From: Rhizophagus clarus
Taxonomy: Eukaryota; Glomeromycota; Glomeromycetes; Glomerales; Glomeraceae
Length of the DNA stretch: 64,000 nucleotides
Reading direction: 5' to 3'
NCBI GenBank assembly: GCA_015698045.1
Contig: BLAL01000012.1
Location: forward strand, 1,178,001 to 1,242,000
In this document: positions 35,049 through 46,361 of the stretch, in pieces
How the letters are laid out: the number at the start of each line of letters is the position of its first letter
Position numbering within the stretch: the stretch's first letter is position 1
Notes under the pieces: generated by a model
Told to the model about the DNA's origin: nothing
The model's database searches: none
The model's input: only the letters and a program-made list of their open reading frames with translations
Translations under genes and position numbers: made by a program

Positions 35049-37384
35049 TAGGGATGGAAGTTAATTAACCATGGTTAATTAACGGTTAATTTGGTTAATT
35101 ATAAATTGACCAATCAGAGAAGCAAAATTTTCATCACGTGATCAAATTCTTTTTTTTTGATTATCAATTTTTTTTCATCTTTTTTTTTTTTAATTTTAAC
35201 AATGACCAAAAAAAGAGGTCCTGTCTGGAAACACTGGACAGTTATTACACAAAACCAAGTGGAAAATAATAGAAATAATTCACATCCTCCTGTACAATGT
35301 AATTACTGTACCAAAATTTTTGACCGGGCTGTTCCTTCACGAATGCAAATACACCTTGATAAAGAATGCCCCGGAGCACCAGATAATGCAAAGTCTAAAC
35401 AAAATGTAGGTTCACAAAATTCTATACCCGAAACTACACAATTTCACCCAAATATTGCATTAAATTCCATTCTTACAGATACACCAAATAGACCTGTAAA
35501 ACGAATTAAAACCCAAAAAATTGAAAGTTTTGTTGATTGTATGAGCGAAGAAGAACAAGAAGTTCTTGAATTTCAATTAGCACAAGCATTGTATTCAGCT
35601 GGAGTTTCATTCTCCTTTGTTGATAATCCACTTGTTATTCAATTTTTTCAACACCTTCGACCAGCTTTCAAGTTGCCAAATAGAAAGAAACTAGCTGATG
35701 ACTTGTTAGATGATGTTTATGATGAAGTAAAAGCACAAGCAGATGAACAAATTTCTAAAGCAAAATCACTTTGCATGGTTTCTGACGGTTGGTCTAATAT
35801 TAATTGAGATTCGGTACAAAATTTTATAGTTTGTACTCCTAAACCAATTTTTTTTGATGCCATGTTTTCAGGCGAAGAATCTCACACAGGAGAGTGGATT
35901 GCAAACCAAATAATTCAACAAATGGAAATTATTGGTACTCATAAATTTTCCTCTGTCATTACAGATACAGCTAGTGTAATGAAAGCAGCATGGAAACGGA
36001 TTGAAGAAAAATATTCTCATATTGTTTGTCTTGGATGTAACTCTCATATTATTAATCTATTAATTGGGGATATTTTGAAAATTGATGAAATTAAAGATAT
36101 AGTCAATAATGGCAAGATGATAGTAAATTATTTTAAATCTCATATACAAGCAGCGGCAAAACTAAAACGTATTCAGATTGAAAATTATAATAAGGAGATT
36201 GCATTAGTTTTACCAACACTCACACGATGGGGTACGCATCTTAGCTGTTTTCAGTCACTTCTAAAATCAAAAATTGCTCTTGAACAAGTGCTAATGGATC
36301 CCAAAATTCGCCAAAAAATAAATAGAGAAGTGAGAAATAATGTATTATCAGAAGAATTTTGGGAAATGGCAGATTTAATAACAAAAATTTTAGAGCCAAT
36401 GGTTGTAATTTTAAAATTGTTTGAGTCTGACACATCTACCCTTTCAACTGTTTATTCCCATTTTAATAAATTAATAAACAAAATTAGCGAACTTTCTTGT
36501 GAATTTTCTGAATATATTCAACAGCTTATTCATAAACGATGGGAGTATTCATACCATCCTGTTATGATGGCTGCTTATATGTTAGATCCACGTTTTTTAG
36601 AAGAAAGTGAAGATGCGGATATAGAGGCAATTGGGTATGCTGAGTTTACAGAATTCACAAATAGAAGATTTGGTCAGGAGGAATCCGTAAAATTGTTTGC
36701 AGAATTAGTAGTGTTTCGTCAAAAAAATTCACCATATGATAACGAAACAATTTGGTTATCATCATCCATTCTTAGTCCATCCATATGGTGGCAATCTTGG
36801 CCAAAAAGTGAGCTTCAGCAGTTAGCTATCAAAATTCTTTCAATTCCGACATCATCTGCAGCTGCTGAAAGAAAATTTTCAACCTTCGGATTTATTCATA
36901 ATAAAATCTGTAATCGATTACAAAATGATCGTGTAAAAAAATTGGTTTTTATTTATGGAAATCTTTGGATGCACAAAAGGGGTTTGAAACTTAAAAAAAA
37001 TAAATTTATACATGATCAGCGAAAAATTGATAATAACGATAATGGTAATGATATTGGTAATAATAGTAATGATCATGTTGATAATGATAATGATTCAGAT
37101 GATGATAGATTTATTGGGTTGGAATTAAATATTACAGATATAGTAGCTGACGAATAAAATGTTTTGATTTTTTGATAATAAAATTTAAAATTTTAAACGT
37201 TACATACATTATAAATAAAAATCTTATAAATAATAAAATATTAATTTAGCCCGAATTAACATAATTCAGTAGTTTTTGGGCAAAATTATAAAAGTTTAAT
37301 TAACCGTTAATTAACTGTTAAATAACAGTTAATTAACCCAGTTAAATAACCAAATTATAATTAACTGTTAATTTTCCATCCCTA
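35049..37384 (+). mobile_element. hAT-superfamily DNA transposon, nearly complete
   Basis: Terminal inverted repeats are TAGGGATGGAAGTTAATTAA at left and the inverse ending TTTTCCATCCCTA. The element is flanked by an exact 8-bp direct repeat GTTTTCCG (35041-35048 and 37385-37392), the hallmark of hAT insertion. Subterminal TTAATTAACNGTTAATT repeats lie at both ends and are the expected transposase-binding region. It carries one transposase gene with a single stop. The exact target duplication and clean ends argue for a recent insertion. Confidence 0.92.
35202..37157 (+). pseudogene. hAT transposase with one in-frame stop
   Basis: The likely start is the ATG at 35202 (MTKKRGPVWKHW); an earlier ATG at 35157 would add only hydrophobic homopolymer-derived residues. 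A BED-type zinc finger comes first (CNYCTKIF … HLDKEC), followed by a DUF659-like region ending SDGWSNIN. A TGA at 35805-35807 then interrupts the frame, which continues open without any shift to 37157. The second half has VITDTASVMKAAW, the LGCNSHIINLL block and the C-terminal hAT dimerisation region (SIPTSSAAAERKFSTFG). Total length is about 650 codons, a normal hAT size. Catalytic Asp, Asp and Glu candidates are D in SDGWSN, D in ITDT and E in AAERKF. Family members usually have Arg or Trp at the stop position, so one substitution (for example CGA to TGA) explains it. The C-terminus adds an Asn/Asp-rich low-complexity tail. Confidence 0.9.
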
Positions 37385-38068
37385 GTTTTCCGGTTCAGTT
37401 TCAGTTCAGTTTTAGACCAAGACCGACCGGTTAACCATCAGTTTTATATATAAAAAAACCGATTAAAAGACTGATCGTTAATTGTGAATATTTTACAATA
37501 TATTCTGAAAAAATATCTCTGTTTCAATTGAGAATAACTAAAAAACATGAATTTTAATATTTAAACTTATAGTACTCTCCTTTTTGAAATTATAGGGAAA
37601 ATTTAGTTTTGTGCGTTGATCATGTGATTTTCCGTATCGTCAAAATCAGAGCTATTTTTTTAAGAAATAATTATGTAAATTTAAATGATATTATTAAATA
37701 AAGTCACAATTAGTACTTTCTAATAATATTCTATTCAGTTTTGCAATCGGTTTTGTGGTTCAGTTTTATCGGTCGGTCTTGCGGTCGGTTCGGTTTTGGC
37801 TGAAAACCACGGTTTTAAACCGAAACCAAACCGACCGTTGGCACCCCTAAGACTGACCTCTAGTTTGGAAATGATCACGGATTAGAAAGGATATATTAAC
37901 TGATTTTCAAAACTTACATCCAAAAATAAAACTCATATTTGAAGAGGAATAGCCTGACAATGATCAAGACTAGTATCAGGAAAGTTGAGATAAACGTTTT
38001 TTTTATTCCGGGAAATATTTCTTAAATTGAACTTTTTTCTAGTCTTATTATACCAAAAAGTATAAAGA

Positions 38069-38260
38069 ATGCATTCATACATTGATAAAGCAGATATACT
38101 CGCTGTAATTGTTCAAAAGCTTCCATTAGAGGCTCTTGATAAATTCTACAGAATAAATAGTACTTGGTATGAAGAAATCAAGCAAAAAGTTTCAGCGGAG
38201 ATGAAAAATACAAGTGATAGAATATATGATAAACCCATATGTAACCATGATACAATATAA
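38069..38260 (+). pseudogene. F-box-like N-terminal fragment
   Basis: 63 codons from an ATG at 38069. Residues 9-40 (ILAVIVQKLPLEALDKFYRI…TWYEEI) have the spacing of an F-box: hydrophobic-x-LP, a central Leu/Phe, then N/S-T-W. After that the frame loses resemblance to the local F-box family and stops. It does not closely match the other F-box copies here, so it may belong to a different F-box subgroup. It could be a very short expressed protein or a truncated gene. Confidence 0.35.
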
Positions 38261-38949
38261 GCCCAATTTCAAAATTAATATTTTCAATATTTTCATCACC
38301 ACTAATGTTAATAACTCAATATCAAAACTCGTACTAAATTCAGTATTTTCTCTTTCATAAAGTTATTAGTATTATCCAAAGAAGCTAAGGAATTATATAC
38401 AGTTTCTGGTATAGCTGAATGACTAATTATCATATTAGGTTTACTTTATTAAAGAATGTGTGGCATAAATGATCGTAATTAGATATAAAAAAAAGTCTAT
38501 AGTTACCCGAAAAATGATTGTCCGAATCATGTGTACGGTTCAGGTGTAACTTGGCAACAGATCAGGCTGTTTAGTTTGCCCGGACAGCCGGAGATCATCC
38601 TTGCGTATGAATGAATATTTTACCGAAATTTCCTCTTAATTAAAAGAAATAGCCTGGTTTCAATTTAGAATTCTAAAAGAATAAATAATTTTCTTTTATA
38701 GATAATGTGTTCCTCATGCAATCACTCACAATAAAGAAAATTTTTTTAAATATCAGCTAATGTAGATCCGGGCATTATCCCGATTTCGGACATTGTCGCT
38801 TCCTATTTGATACAGGCTATGACCCATTAAAGCTCAACATGAATATACATAAAATCGGATTAATTTTACAAGATTTTCTTGCACAAAAGATATAAATAAA
38901 TCCACTCTCTTACGCGGTAATGCAGGGTACTATTACAATTTAAGTATAA
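38261..38949. other. intergenic, nothing recognised
   Basis: No gene is supported. A locally GC-richer patch at 38520-38620 has no open frame of note. Confidence 0.4.
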
Positions 38950-39379
38950 TTTCATAATTACATTATTGTTTTATTTCTTGTATTTTTCTTTATACGTGCT
39001 GAAAAAACTCACGGATGTCATCCTACTGGAGATGTACCGGGTACTGGTGGTATGTTAATTTTCTAACAATTTAATTTACTAATAAAGATATTAATTTACA
39101 TAGGTTCTATGATTCAGATGTGACATGTTCATCAGGCAAAATCACAGTTACGACTAATATTCTCGAACAGCTTAACAATGGAGCTAATCTAACACCCACA
39201 CAATCAGCCATTTTACCTTTAGTTATTTTAAAGATGGCGGAAGTTACGAAGTGTGCATTTTAAAGAAACCCCAATTTGTTAATTCTCATCATTGTGCTGA
39301 CAATGGTCCTAATGAAGTTAATCCATACACATCAACCTGGGATTTTGATACAGATGACACGTCTCCAGGCGGAAGTTAA
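38950..39379 (+). pseudogene. broken small secreted Cys-containing protein
   Basis: A hydrophobic run (IIVLFLVFFFIRAEKTHGC) with no ATG in front reads like a signal peptide and cleavage region, followed by HPTGDVPGTG. A GTATGT donor near 39050 and a TAG acceptor near 39102 with a TACTAATA-like branch site mark a short intron. Exon 2 reads YDSDVTCSSGKITVTTNILE, shifts frame near 39200, and continues SHFTFSYFKDGGSYEVCILK and HHCADNGPNEVNPYTSTWDF to a stop at 39379. Four cysteines and the small size suggest a secreted effector-type or lectin-like protein of about 140 aa. The missing start and the frameshift make it non-functional as it stands. The family is not recognised. Confidence 0.5.
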
Positions 39380-39774
39380 TGTTGCGCTATCAGCATATTG
39401 GTATTGTCAAGACTCAAGATACAGTCGCTGACAATCATTCAAATGTAAGATGTCGCAATGAAGATATATTTATTGTAACAACAGTGTGATAAATGATATC
39501 TGGTAGCAATCGGTTGAACAATTCACAATACTTAATATTTGTTTTCTTTAGTATTTTTATTTTTATCAAGAATTTAATATACTCATTATTTTTTTTTCCT
39601 AATATGATTATTGTACTAATCCTAATATCATGGATGATAATAAAAAAATTATCACATTAATACATAAAATTAAATTACAATAAGTTAAAATAAATTTATT
39701 TATATTATTAAAAGTGCGTGAAATTTTTCATGGGGTAATGAGATGTTTGTACGTATTATGCTAGCACATTACGA

Positions 39775-40263
39775 TTATCCGCAAATGGATAGAATTTTTA
39801 GGAGAAACTGATACAAGATTATTTGACACCATTAATTCGTCCACGGAAAATTTTTAGGTACATGAACTTTAAAGGTCTTTCCTACTAAGATAAGCAAAGA
39901 TAACTTCAAGTAATTCGGGTATTTCTGGGGTATAATACATATTCATTATTATTATCATTTTTTTTTCCTTCTCAATAATTAGACTAACTTCCGCAGTACA
40001 AGAGAGGAGTGGAAAGTAATAAAAAAGATTCATCCAATAATTAACCTAGCGAGCCAGGGGAAGCAATCGAAGCATTTGAGAAAAATTTGGAGGAGTTAGA
40101 AAACCTTGTAAAATTATTAAAAAGTGATGTGAACAAACCGTTGACATTTCCTATTCCAGTTTCCCAAGCAGTTCGATTAATGCTAGTCCGGAGAAGTGAT
40201 CACCAGCTCGGAAGAATTGCTGAGCCACAAATTGTGCGACAAATAAAATTGATGTCTGTGTGA
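39775..40263 (+). other. exon-like coding segments, unrecognised
   Basis: Two protein-like stretches occur: IRKWIEFLGETDTRLFDTIN near 39775-39855, and a longer one at about 40048-40263 that starts EPGEAIEAFEKNLEELENLV and stops at 40263. The second looks like an amphipathic helix followed by a conserved-looking PIPVSQAVRLML segment. They lie upstream of the CRN-like gene on the same strand, but I cannot join them to it with confidence. They may be exons of a decayed gene. Confidence 0.3.
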
Positions 40264-40714
40264 CAACGAAATGTAATTATATTAACTTCCTATTCTTATT
40301 TTTTCCCAAACAAATGTGACCGGAGGAAGGAAAAATGTCTATTTGTAATACAGGACCTACCCCATAAGTAAATAGTGTTGACAAAAGCATATGTTATGAA
40401 AGGCTGAGGACTTCGCAATTTCGAGATCTCCAGGCGTAAGACCAACATGTATCTCTCCGGTAGATCTCCATGTGAAAAGGTACGAAAGTTTTATTTTGTA
40501 TTGTTTTGATGAAGCTCTTGGCATCAGAAGACAATGCTAATCACTATTCTTATCTCCTTATCTTTTTTCCCAGCAAGATATAAAGCATGTAGAGGTATGT
40601 TGAAGTTCAGGCAACTTTCCCTCAAAAAATTTAAGGTATGTTTATGCCAGAAATTGTGTATACATACATGCAAACAAAAATTCTCACAATGGGCCTTGTA
40701 TTTAGGAAAGCAAG
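40264..40714 (+). other. possible small upstream exons of the CRN-like header gene
   Basis: Donor/acceptor-like pairs are seen (AAAAGGTACG near 40480, TTTTCCCAG near 40574, AAGGTATGTT near 40635, TTGTATTTAG near 40705). These could delimit short leader exons spliced to the sequence just before the ATG at 40715. No convincing protein is encoded. Confidence 0.25.
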
Positions 40715-41122
40715 ATGTCCGATAAGACCGAGGTGCCTGATAAGTCCAAGACTTCTGATAAGTTTGAAAAGTTTCTCGCTGGTGGAGACATTATTCTTAA
40801 TTGTTTAATTTCTGATGAGGGAGTGAATGATAATTTCGAAGTAACGATCTCTAACGCTAATGACAATCGAGTTTCTTCTCTTGCGAATGAAATCATCAAC
40901 TGTCGTCTAGATCGATTTCAAGATATAGATTCGACCAGTTTGGCTTTATATAAGATCGCGTTTATAACCGATAGTATCATAATCAACAATTTAAGAAACA
41001 TCAATGAATTTGAAGTAGAGGGTGTAATAAGAATGGAACCGCAAGATAGAATTTTTACTTATTTCCCTATACAGCCTCAACGTATCTATTCATTGTATCC
41101 GTGGATGGTTGTCTACGAATAA
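40715..41122 (+). CDS. short protein with a CRN-like ubiquitin-fold header
   Basis: A 135-aa open frame. After a charged, Lys/Asp/Ser-rich start (MSDKTEVPDKSKTSDK), residues 25-75 follow the layout of Crinkler-type headers: a beta strand with ILNCLI, an acidic stretch (FEVTISNANDN), a helix (VSSLANEIINCRL) and the FQDIDSTSLALYKIAF block that parallels the conserved FxDxxxxxLxLYK motif. About 60 further residues lack an effector domain. In the Crinkler family this header directs trafficking and a variable C-terminus acts in the nucleus. Here only the header-like part remains, so it may be a free header protein, a truncated CRN or part of a spliced gene. A second, broken CRN locus follows 0.4 kb downstream on the same strand. 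Confidence 0.5.
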   Translation: MSDKTEVPDKSKTSDKFEKFLAGGDIILNCLISDEGVNDNFEVTISNANDNRVSSLANEIINCRLDRFQDIDSTSLALYKIAFITDSIIINNLRNINEFEVEGVIRMEPQDRIFTYFPIQPQRIYSLYPWMVVYE

Positions 41123-41548
41123 TAGATTTTGTACAAGAAACGTATGTTGAAAAAATCTCGCGAGTTAAATTATAAAGTTAATCTAATTTTTTTTTATTTT
41201 ATTTTATTTTTAAATCTTAATCAATGTTATCGTGCACCCTCCTACTGAAACGGTGCCAGAGGTACTAATCAAAGATAAATAATATTTTTATTCATATCAT
41301 GTACGCGATGAATTTCGCAATATTATTGTATTAGTTGCTCGGTAACGTTTTTATTTCATAAATAATAATAAAGTATCGATATCAGATATATCCCTCGTTG
41401 AAAGTCACGTGTAATTGCGCAATGGTGAACCTGTCTGTGCGACGTAAAATCATATATTAACGCTTGTTTTCCCCCAGAAGTAAATTTTTATTTCACATCG
41501 GTATCACTCCGGACGTAACACATTTTTTACTCGAGCTAATATCACGCC

Positions 41549-42168
41549 ATGACAACTATCACTCTTAGCTATTTGGTTGCCTTATGAAAATTTTTTTCCA
41601 GTTGATATTGATACTAACAAGACTGTTGGTCATCTCAAAGATGCTATCAAGGAAAAATTGACTATAATGTTAAGGCAAAAGACCTTAAGTTATGGAAGGT
41701 TTACATTATCCTCGGAACTTGAGCTCGTCAACACAAAAATAAACGTTAATATCAAGGAGGACCTTGGTGTTGAGGAACTTCCACCTCTTTCGAAGATTAG
41801 CAAACATTTTACCTCCCAGCCAGCCGACGAGCACATATGTATAATCGTACAGCGTCCTGTTGAGACGAAAGAAGTTTACTGCAACGTATGAGCGTAAGTC
41901 AAAAAAGTTTCAGTGGGCCGTAACCCGTGGACAAACAACCTTATCTGCTTTGAAGTCTCGGTTTCGCACAAGTTTTACATTTCCGGATGGGACAGGAGAC
42001 GAACATATTGTTATAAATCGTGAGTGTGGTGGTAATGAAAAGGAAATTATTTATTTGGTTGATGATGAGGATTTGACAGGTGTAATCTGGACTCAAGGAT
42101 TAAAGGTGGATCTTCCAATCGTCGTGGACACATGTACAGTAAGTATCGTTTTGCAAAGCGTCTTTGGC

Positions 42169-42210
<42 letters not shown>

Positions 42211-42944
42211 AGAGTAAATTACTATAGGTGTGGCATACCTCTAACAAAAGTTAATTTGGGTGTTTTATAGCGCAACAGCCATTTTCGTAGTGGACATTTC
42301 CCCAGATCAAGACGTTATTCGGGTTAACAGCTGATAGTTATATTGATCTCCCGGTTCGATGGAGTTAGCCGACACAGCCAATTATGAAAAGATATTGGAG
42401 CACGTTTTGGAGATATAACTATGAAGCATAAGACCTGCATTCACGTCAATAGTGCGAACGAAGCAATAAGTTCTTCATGACGTTGTCTCTTGTTATGATG
42501 GTGAAGTGAAAGTATGTCCAGAATACGAGTTATCTGGAAGCTATGGTAAAGGGCCAGTGGATTGGGTCATCAAGATTGGAGATACGATTATCGTTGTTAC
42601 TGAGGCTAAAAGAGAGGGTATTAACCAGAGGGTTGGTCAAAATGCAATCCAATTACAAGCTTCATCCCAGCGTAAAAAAAGAAACGCACATATAATGAGG
42701 CTTTGCGTGAAGACATAATGTATGGTATTGCTTCGACAGGGGTTGACTGGGTCATAATTAAGCTAGTTAATATAACGATAGTGATAATGGGAATGCCGAG
42801 GTATTATTGAGTTCGCGAACACCATTTACTTTTCCCATTAATGAGAGTGTGTTCTATAAAAGTCTTATGCTTGGAAAACTCAAGAACTTGTTCAGGCAAA
42901 TCAAGTGGGTGTTTGATCGGCGGGTTAAAACAGAAAATAAATAA
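41549..42944 (+). pseudogene. Crinkler (CRN) effector pseudogene with a PD-(D/E)xK-like nuclease end
   Basis: The ATG at 41549 opens the standard CRN header (MTTITLSYLV). A few missing bases near 41580 shift the frame before PYENFFPVDIDTNKTVGHLK. The header continues to DEHICIIVQRP, shifts again near 41865, and resumes as KKFTATYERKSKKFQWAVTR with EKEIIYLVDDEDL. A GTAAGT…TATAG intron at 42139-42270 holds a 39-base T run. After it the frame stops early. Near 42490-42720 the C-terminal domain is legible (GKGPVDWVIKIGD, then VVTEAKREG), matching the Asp…Glu-x-Lys core of restriction-endonuclease-fold CRN C-termini, and scraps follow to 42944. At least two shifts and internal stops make it non-functional. 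CRN proteins act inside cells, often in the nucleus; in mycorrhizal fungi their targets are largely unknown. Confidence 0.8.
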
Positions 42945-44951
42945 GATAGTCTTATCTTTTTCGAAAAAAAATAATCGTATGTATAGACATTAGCATAGAA
43001 TAAAAAAAATCGAACTTTGTATTTATTTGTATGTATTAATTAATAAAAAGAATACGTCAAAAAAGCCGCACGGTGCGGAATTTCATGACATTTTTAATTC
43101 TGCCCAAAATTCTATCTTAATTTTGGTAAGGCGGTAATCTAAAAATCGGGTCAGGAAAAGCACATGATTTTTTTATCTGGCCATTGTGATATGTTTTTTT
43201 TTTTTAAAAAAAAAAGATCTACTATTAATAAATCTTTTCAGCCAAAGATAAAGGCTAGACCTTTTTAAGAGAAAAATCGGGTAAAATAATTTTTCGTAGA
43301 TTATATAAGCCGGAGTAAGTAAGTTACATTAGTCTTATATAACTTACAATCGATCCCTAATGGTTCAAATTTAAGCATATGATTAAAATTTCCATTAAAT
43401 ATTATTTCTGAGTTATTCTAATATTTTTTCCAAAACTTTCTGATGTAATTTACATCAAAATTTTCTAAGATACTGTAATTTTACAACCTTAAACTGAATT
43501 ATTATTAACTAATTCTAATCTTTAATATTTCAGTTTTAAATTTGATCTAAATTTCATTTTAAAAATAAATATAAAATAAAATATTAATTTAATTTTATAT
43601 ATACTGTATAAAAATTATTTTATTATACATGCAATTATATAAATTTATAATGTATTATTTATTACATCATATATGCTTTTAATAAGGGTGCAAAGTCCAT
43701 TGGAATTCACCTAGACAAATTTTGTTTATGGAGTGTGGAAATTTGTAGAAACATGCAGGTAAATATCGTATTTGAGATTTTTATCAACGTCATAAGCTTG
43801 CAAAAATTCAGGCTAGTGACAGGCTAGTGCCAGAGATGTTCTGGGAATGTTTCCAGAATCCAATATATATGCATTTATATCATATGATTTTTTACCTAGA
43901 AGTGGAAAGTGTGATCCTATTTACCTTATAATATTAGCATTCATTATATACTTTATGGTTTGTTTACATGTGCTTCACTTTGCCTCACACAAAGGCTCTG
44001 CTTTGCTCTGCCTATAGTAAACCATGTATTGCATTTATGATTTGCCTTATATATATACATGCTATTAGAATTGTTTTCTCTTTTTTATGCAAACAACTGG
44101 TTGGTCACCCACTGGTACTCACAATTAGTTTTCCTCTTTTTGCAATCCAAAGAGGTGTAAAAATTATTTCAGATCATATACATATTTGCTGTCTCCACCC
44201 ACCTAGAACATCATTTTATATACATAGATTAGCATGCTATAGGAAGACAAATTGATTACATTATATGCGAAAATTTATGAAAGCAACATTAAACATAAGA
44301 AATTTTTTATTAATTTATTCAAAACTTTATTTTGAAACACGTCAGATTTGACAAAGTTATATTTATGTATTTAGAACTATTTCTTTTATGCATTTCTAAC
44401 ATTTTCTTCCTGTTTTAATTTATGTATTTCCATGACTTTCTTCTATTTTCATGAGAAATAGTCAGTTAACTAATTCCAAATGATAGAATGAAGTTTCAGG
44501 TAACAAAATATTATTAGCGTTAATTTTCTTTGAAAAGTATTGATGAAAATGTAAAAAAATATTGCACCTAGGATATTCAGACTAAATTTCTCATTTCTAT
44601 CATTTTTGGATCTTTTCTGTTTATGCATTAATTGAATTTGTTCCATGATTTCTTTGACAATAATATTTGGATAATTTTCACAAGTGGCTAGTTTCTATTA
44701 ATGTTTTGTTTAAAGTTACTATCTATAGGGTATTGTTTATTGTTTCAATATTTTTCTTGCGTTTATTTATCAATTTTTTTGTAACGTTACATCGATTTCC
44801 TTATATCATCGAATTTATGTAATAACATACCGTTGATCATAGATGAGTGCGTCGTTGTTGTTTTACAAAGTAATTTAAGAAATTTTAATGTATTTATTTA
44901 TACCTTATATAAATTTACATATGCTTGTTTCTAATAATTATATTTTTTTGC
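42945..44951. other. gene-free stretch
   Basis: No gene is supported. A plus-strand open frame at 43968-44255 is less AT-rich than its surroundings and Cys/His-rich, but it has no recognisable motif or splice context, so I do not call it. The direct repeat CAGGCTAGTG occurs twice at 43810-43830. Confidence 0.4.
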
Positions 44952-45913
44952 TTAAATCCATTCAAAATTTTCAAATTTCAATGATACGCTTTTCGTACAA
45001 CAAAAAATAATAACTGCTTATTACTTTTTATTGATATTTTTAACGGAAATGATTTGTAATAGCCTAGAATGACTTCCTTTCCATTTATTAAAATATAATT
45101 TTAAATATTCTAATGCGGGTACAGCATAAGAATCGAAACTATTTGATGATGATATAGTTAATATTTCAAATAACCCATTCCAATCAAATATGCAATGTTG
45201 AAAACTATCAATAATAATATATAATTCATTTAAATATTGACAAGTAATTAACAAATTTCGATATTACAATTTCTAAATCGGACAATTTTCTGAATAATTT
45301 TTATTATTAGTCTCATTATGATTTATACCATCTATTTTTATTTCATTAAGAAATCCATTTGTATTTTTATTATATTTATCAAAGCTTCAATTGGAACGTC
45401 ATTAGAATTTTAATTTGTAATAAAAAAGATAAAAATTATACTTTTGAGGTCCAATTCTAATTTATTTAAATTTATAAAAGATTTGTTGAAGGTCATCTAG
45501 CGACTTTATAATATTGAATAGTATTTCAACAAATTTTCGATATCTTTACATGCTTCGATAAATTTAGATTTTAAAAACAAAATTATTTACTCTGGTGCTG
45601 CAACTAAGGAACGCTATTTCCGTATTTGATAATTAACTCCGAAGTTTGTATAAAGGTGAGTAAATTTCATATTTAATTAGTATTTCATTTTGAACTTTAA
45701 TAATTTAGATTGAATATATAGATTTTTAAATATTTCATTTTATTTTTTGATACATTTAACAAATGTGAAACGATAACGTTAAATTACATATAACGTTTTT
45801 ATTCTTCACTTTTAAATATTCCAAGGATTTTTCCATAAGATCGAATTCACACCAAGTTTTATTAACTAAAAGACATAAAAAGTGAATATTAAATAAAAAA
45901 TATCTTCAGGCAT
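44952..45913 (-). pseudogene. F-box/LRR-like pseudogene, internally deleted
   Basis: The start MPEDIFYLIF (45913) and fragments of the F-box (LIKLGVNSILWKNPWNI) are present but shifted and shortened. The C-terminal part 45254-45021 is open (MLITCQYLNELYIII…FNKWKGSHSRLLQIIS). The closing FENFEWI precedes the stop at 44952. The locus is about 0.96 kb against 1.40-1.48 kb for live copies, so about a third has been deleted in addition to small shifts. The neighbour at 46362-47759 is its closest visible relative: same strand, same FEWI end, and a shared upstream TTTTATGTTRCAC word. Confidence 0.75.
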
Positions 45914-46361
45914 TGTTTAAGAAAGGAATTTCTTTTCTTTTCTTTTTCTCTTTTTTTTTTCTTTGAAACGATCATACGGCGTAATTATTATTGTTCTTTT
46001 TATGTTACACGGTTATTACATGCATATACCTAATGTGCCTCAAAAAATCCCGGGTAGTAAAACATTCAAAAATTATTCATATTTTCTTCTTTTTCTTAAT
46101 TTAACGTCGTTACAGACGAATAAATAATTATCTAAAAATAATTAAATTAAATAAAAATAAAATTATACACTAGTTAAAGTGAATATATTGATTTAAAGAA
46201 AAGTTATGCAAAAATTTAAAAAAAAATTAGATATTTAATAGATTTAACAAAATAAAAAAAAAATTTATTAAATATTTATATGAGATTTTGCATTTGCCAT
46301 AAATATGTAATTATACCATTATGCATACACGCAATAATATATCAAATATTAAGAAAACATA
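45914..46361. other. spacer between tandem F-box copies
   Basis: Upstream region of the dead copy, with TTTATGTTACACGGTTATTA at 45998-46017. The near-identical word lies in front of the live copy at about 47818-47837. Otherwise it is AT-rich with no gene. Confidence 0.5.

Larger units (their letters stand above)
35001..37849. mobile_element. older hAT-like element split by a younger hAT transposon
   Basis: The ends are TAGGGATGCAAAAG at left and TAGGGGTGCCAACGG read inward from the right, with CCGGT/GACCGACCGGTT and CGGTTTTGGC motifs just inside. Without the 2336-bp insert at 35049-37384 the element is about 500 bp and has no transposase, so it is a MITE-like hAT relative. I do not find a convincing 8-bp duplication at its outer edges, which suggests age. 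Its CCGACC-rich interior resembles the MITE at 62158-62516. Confidence 0.6.

Noticed and set aside
43968..44255. 95-codon Cys/His-containing frame
   Set aside because: Considered as a zinc-finger or retroelement scrap, but cysteine spacing fits no motif and no neighbouring exon is visible.
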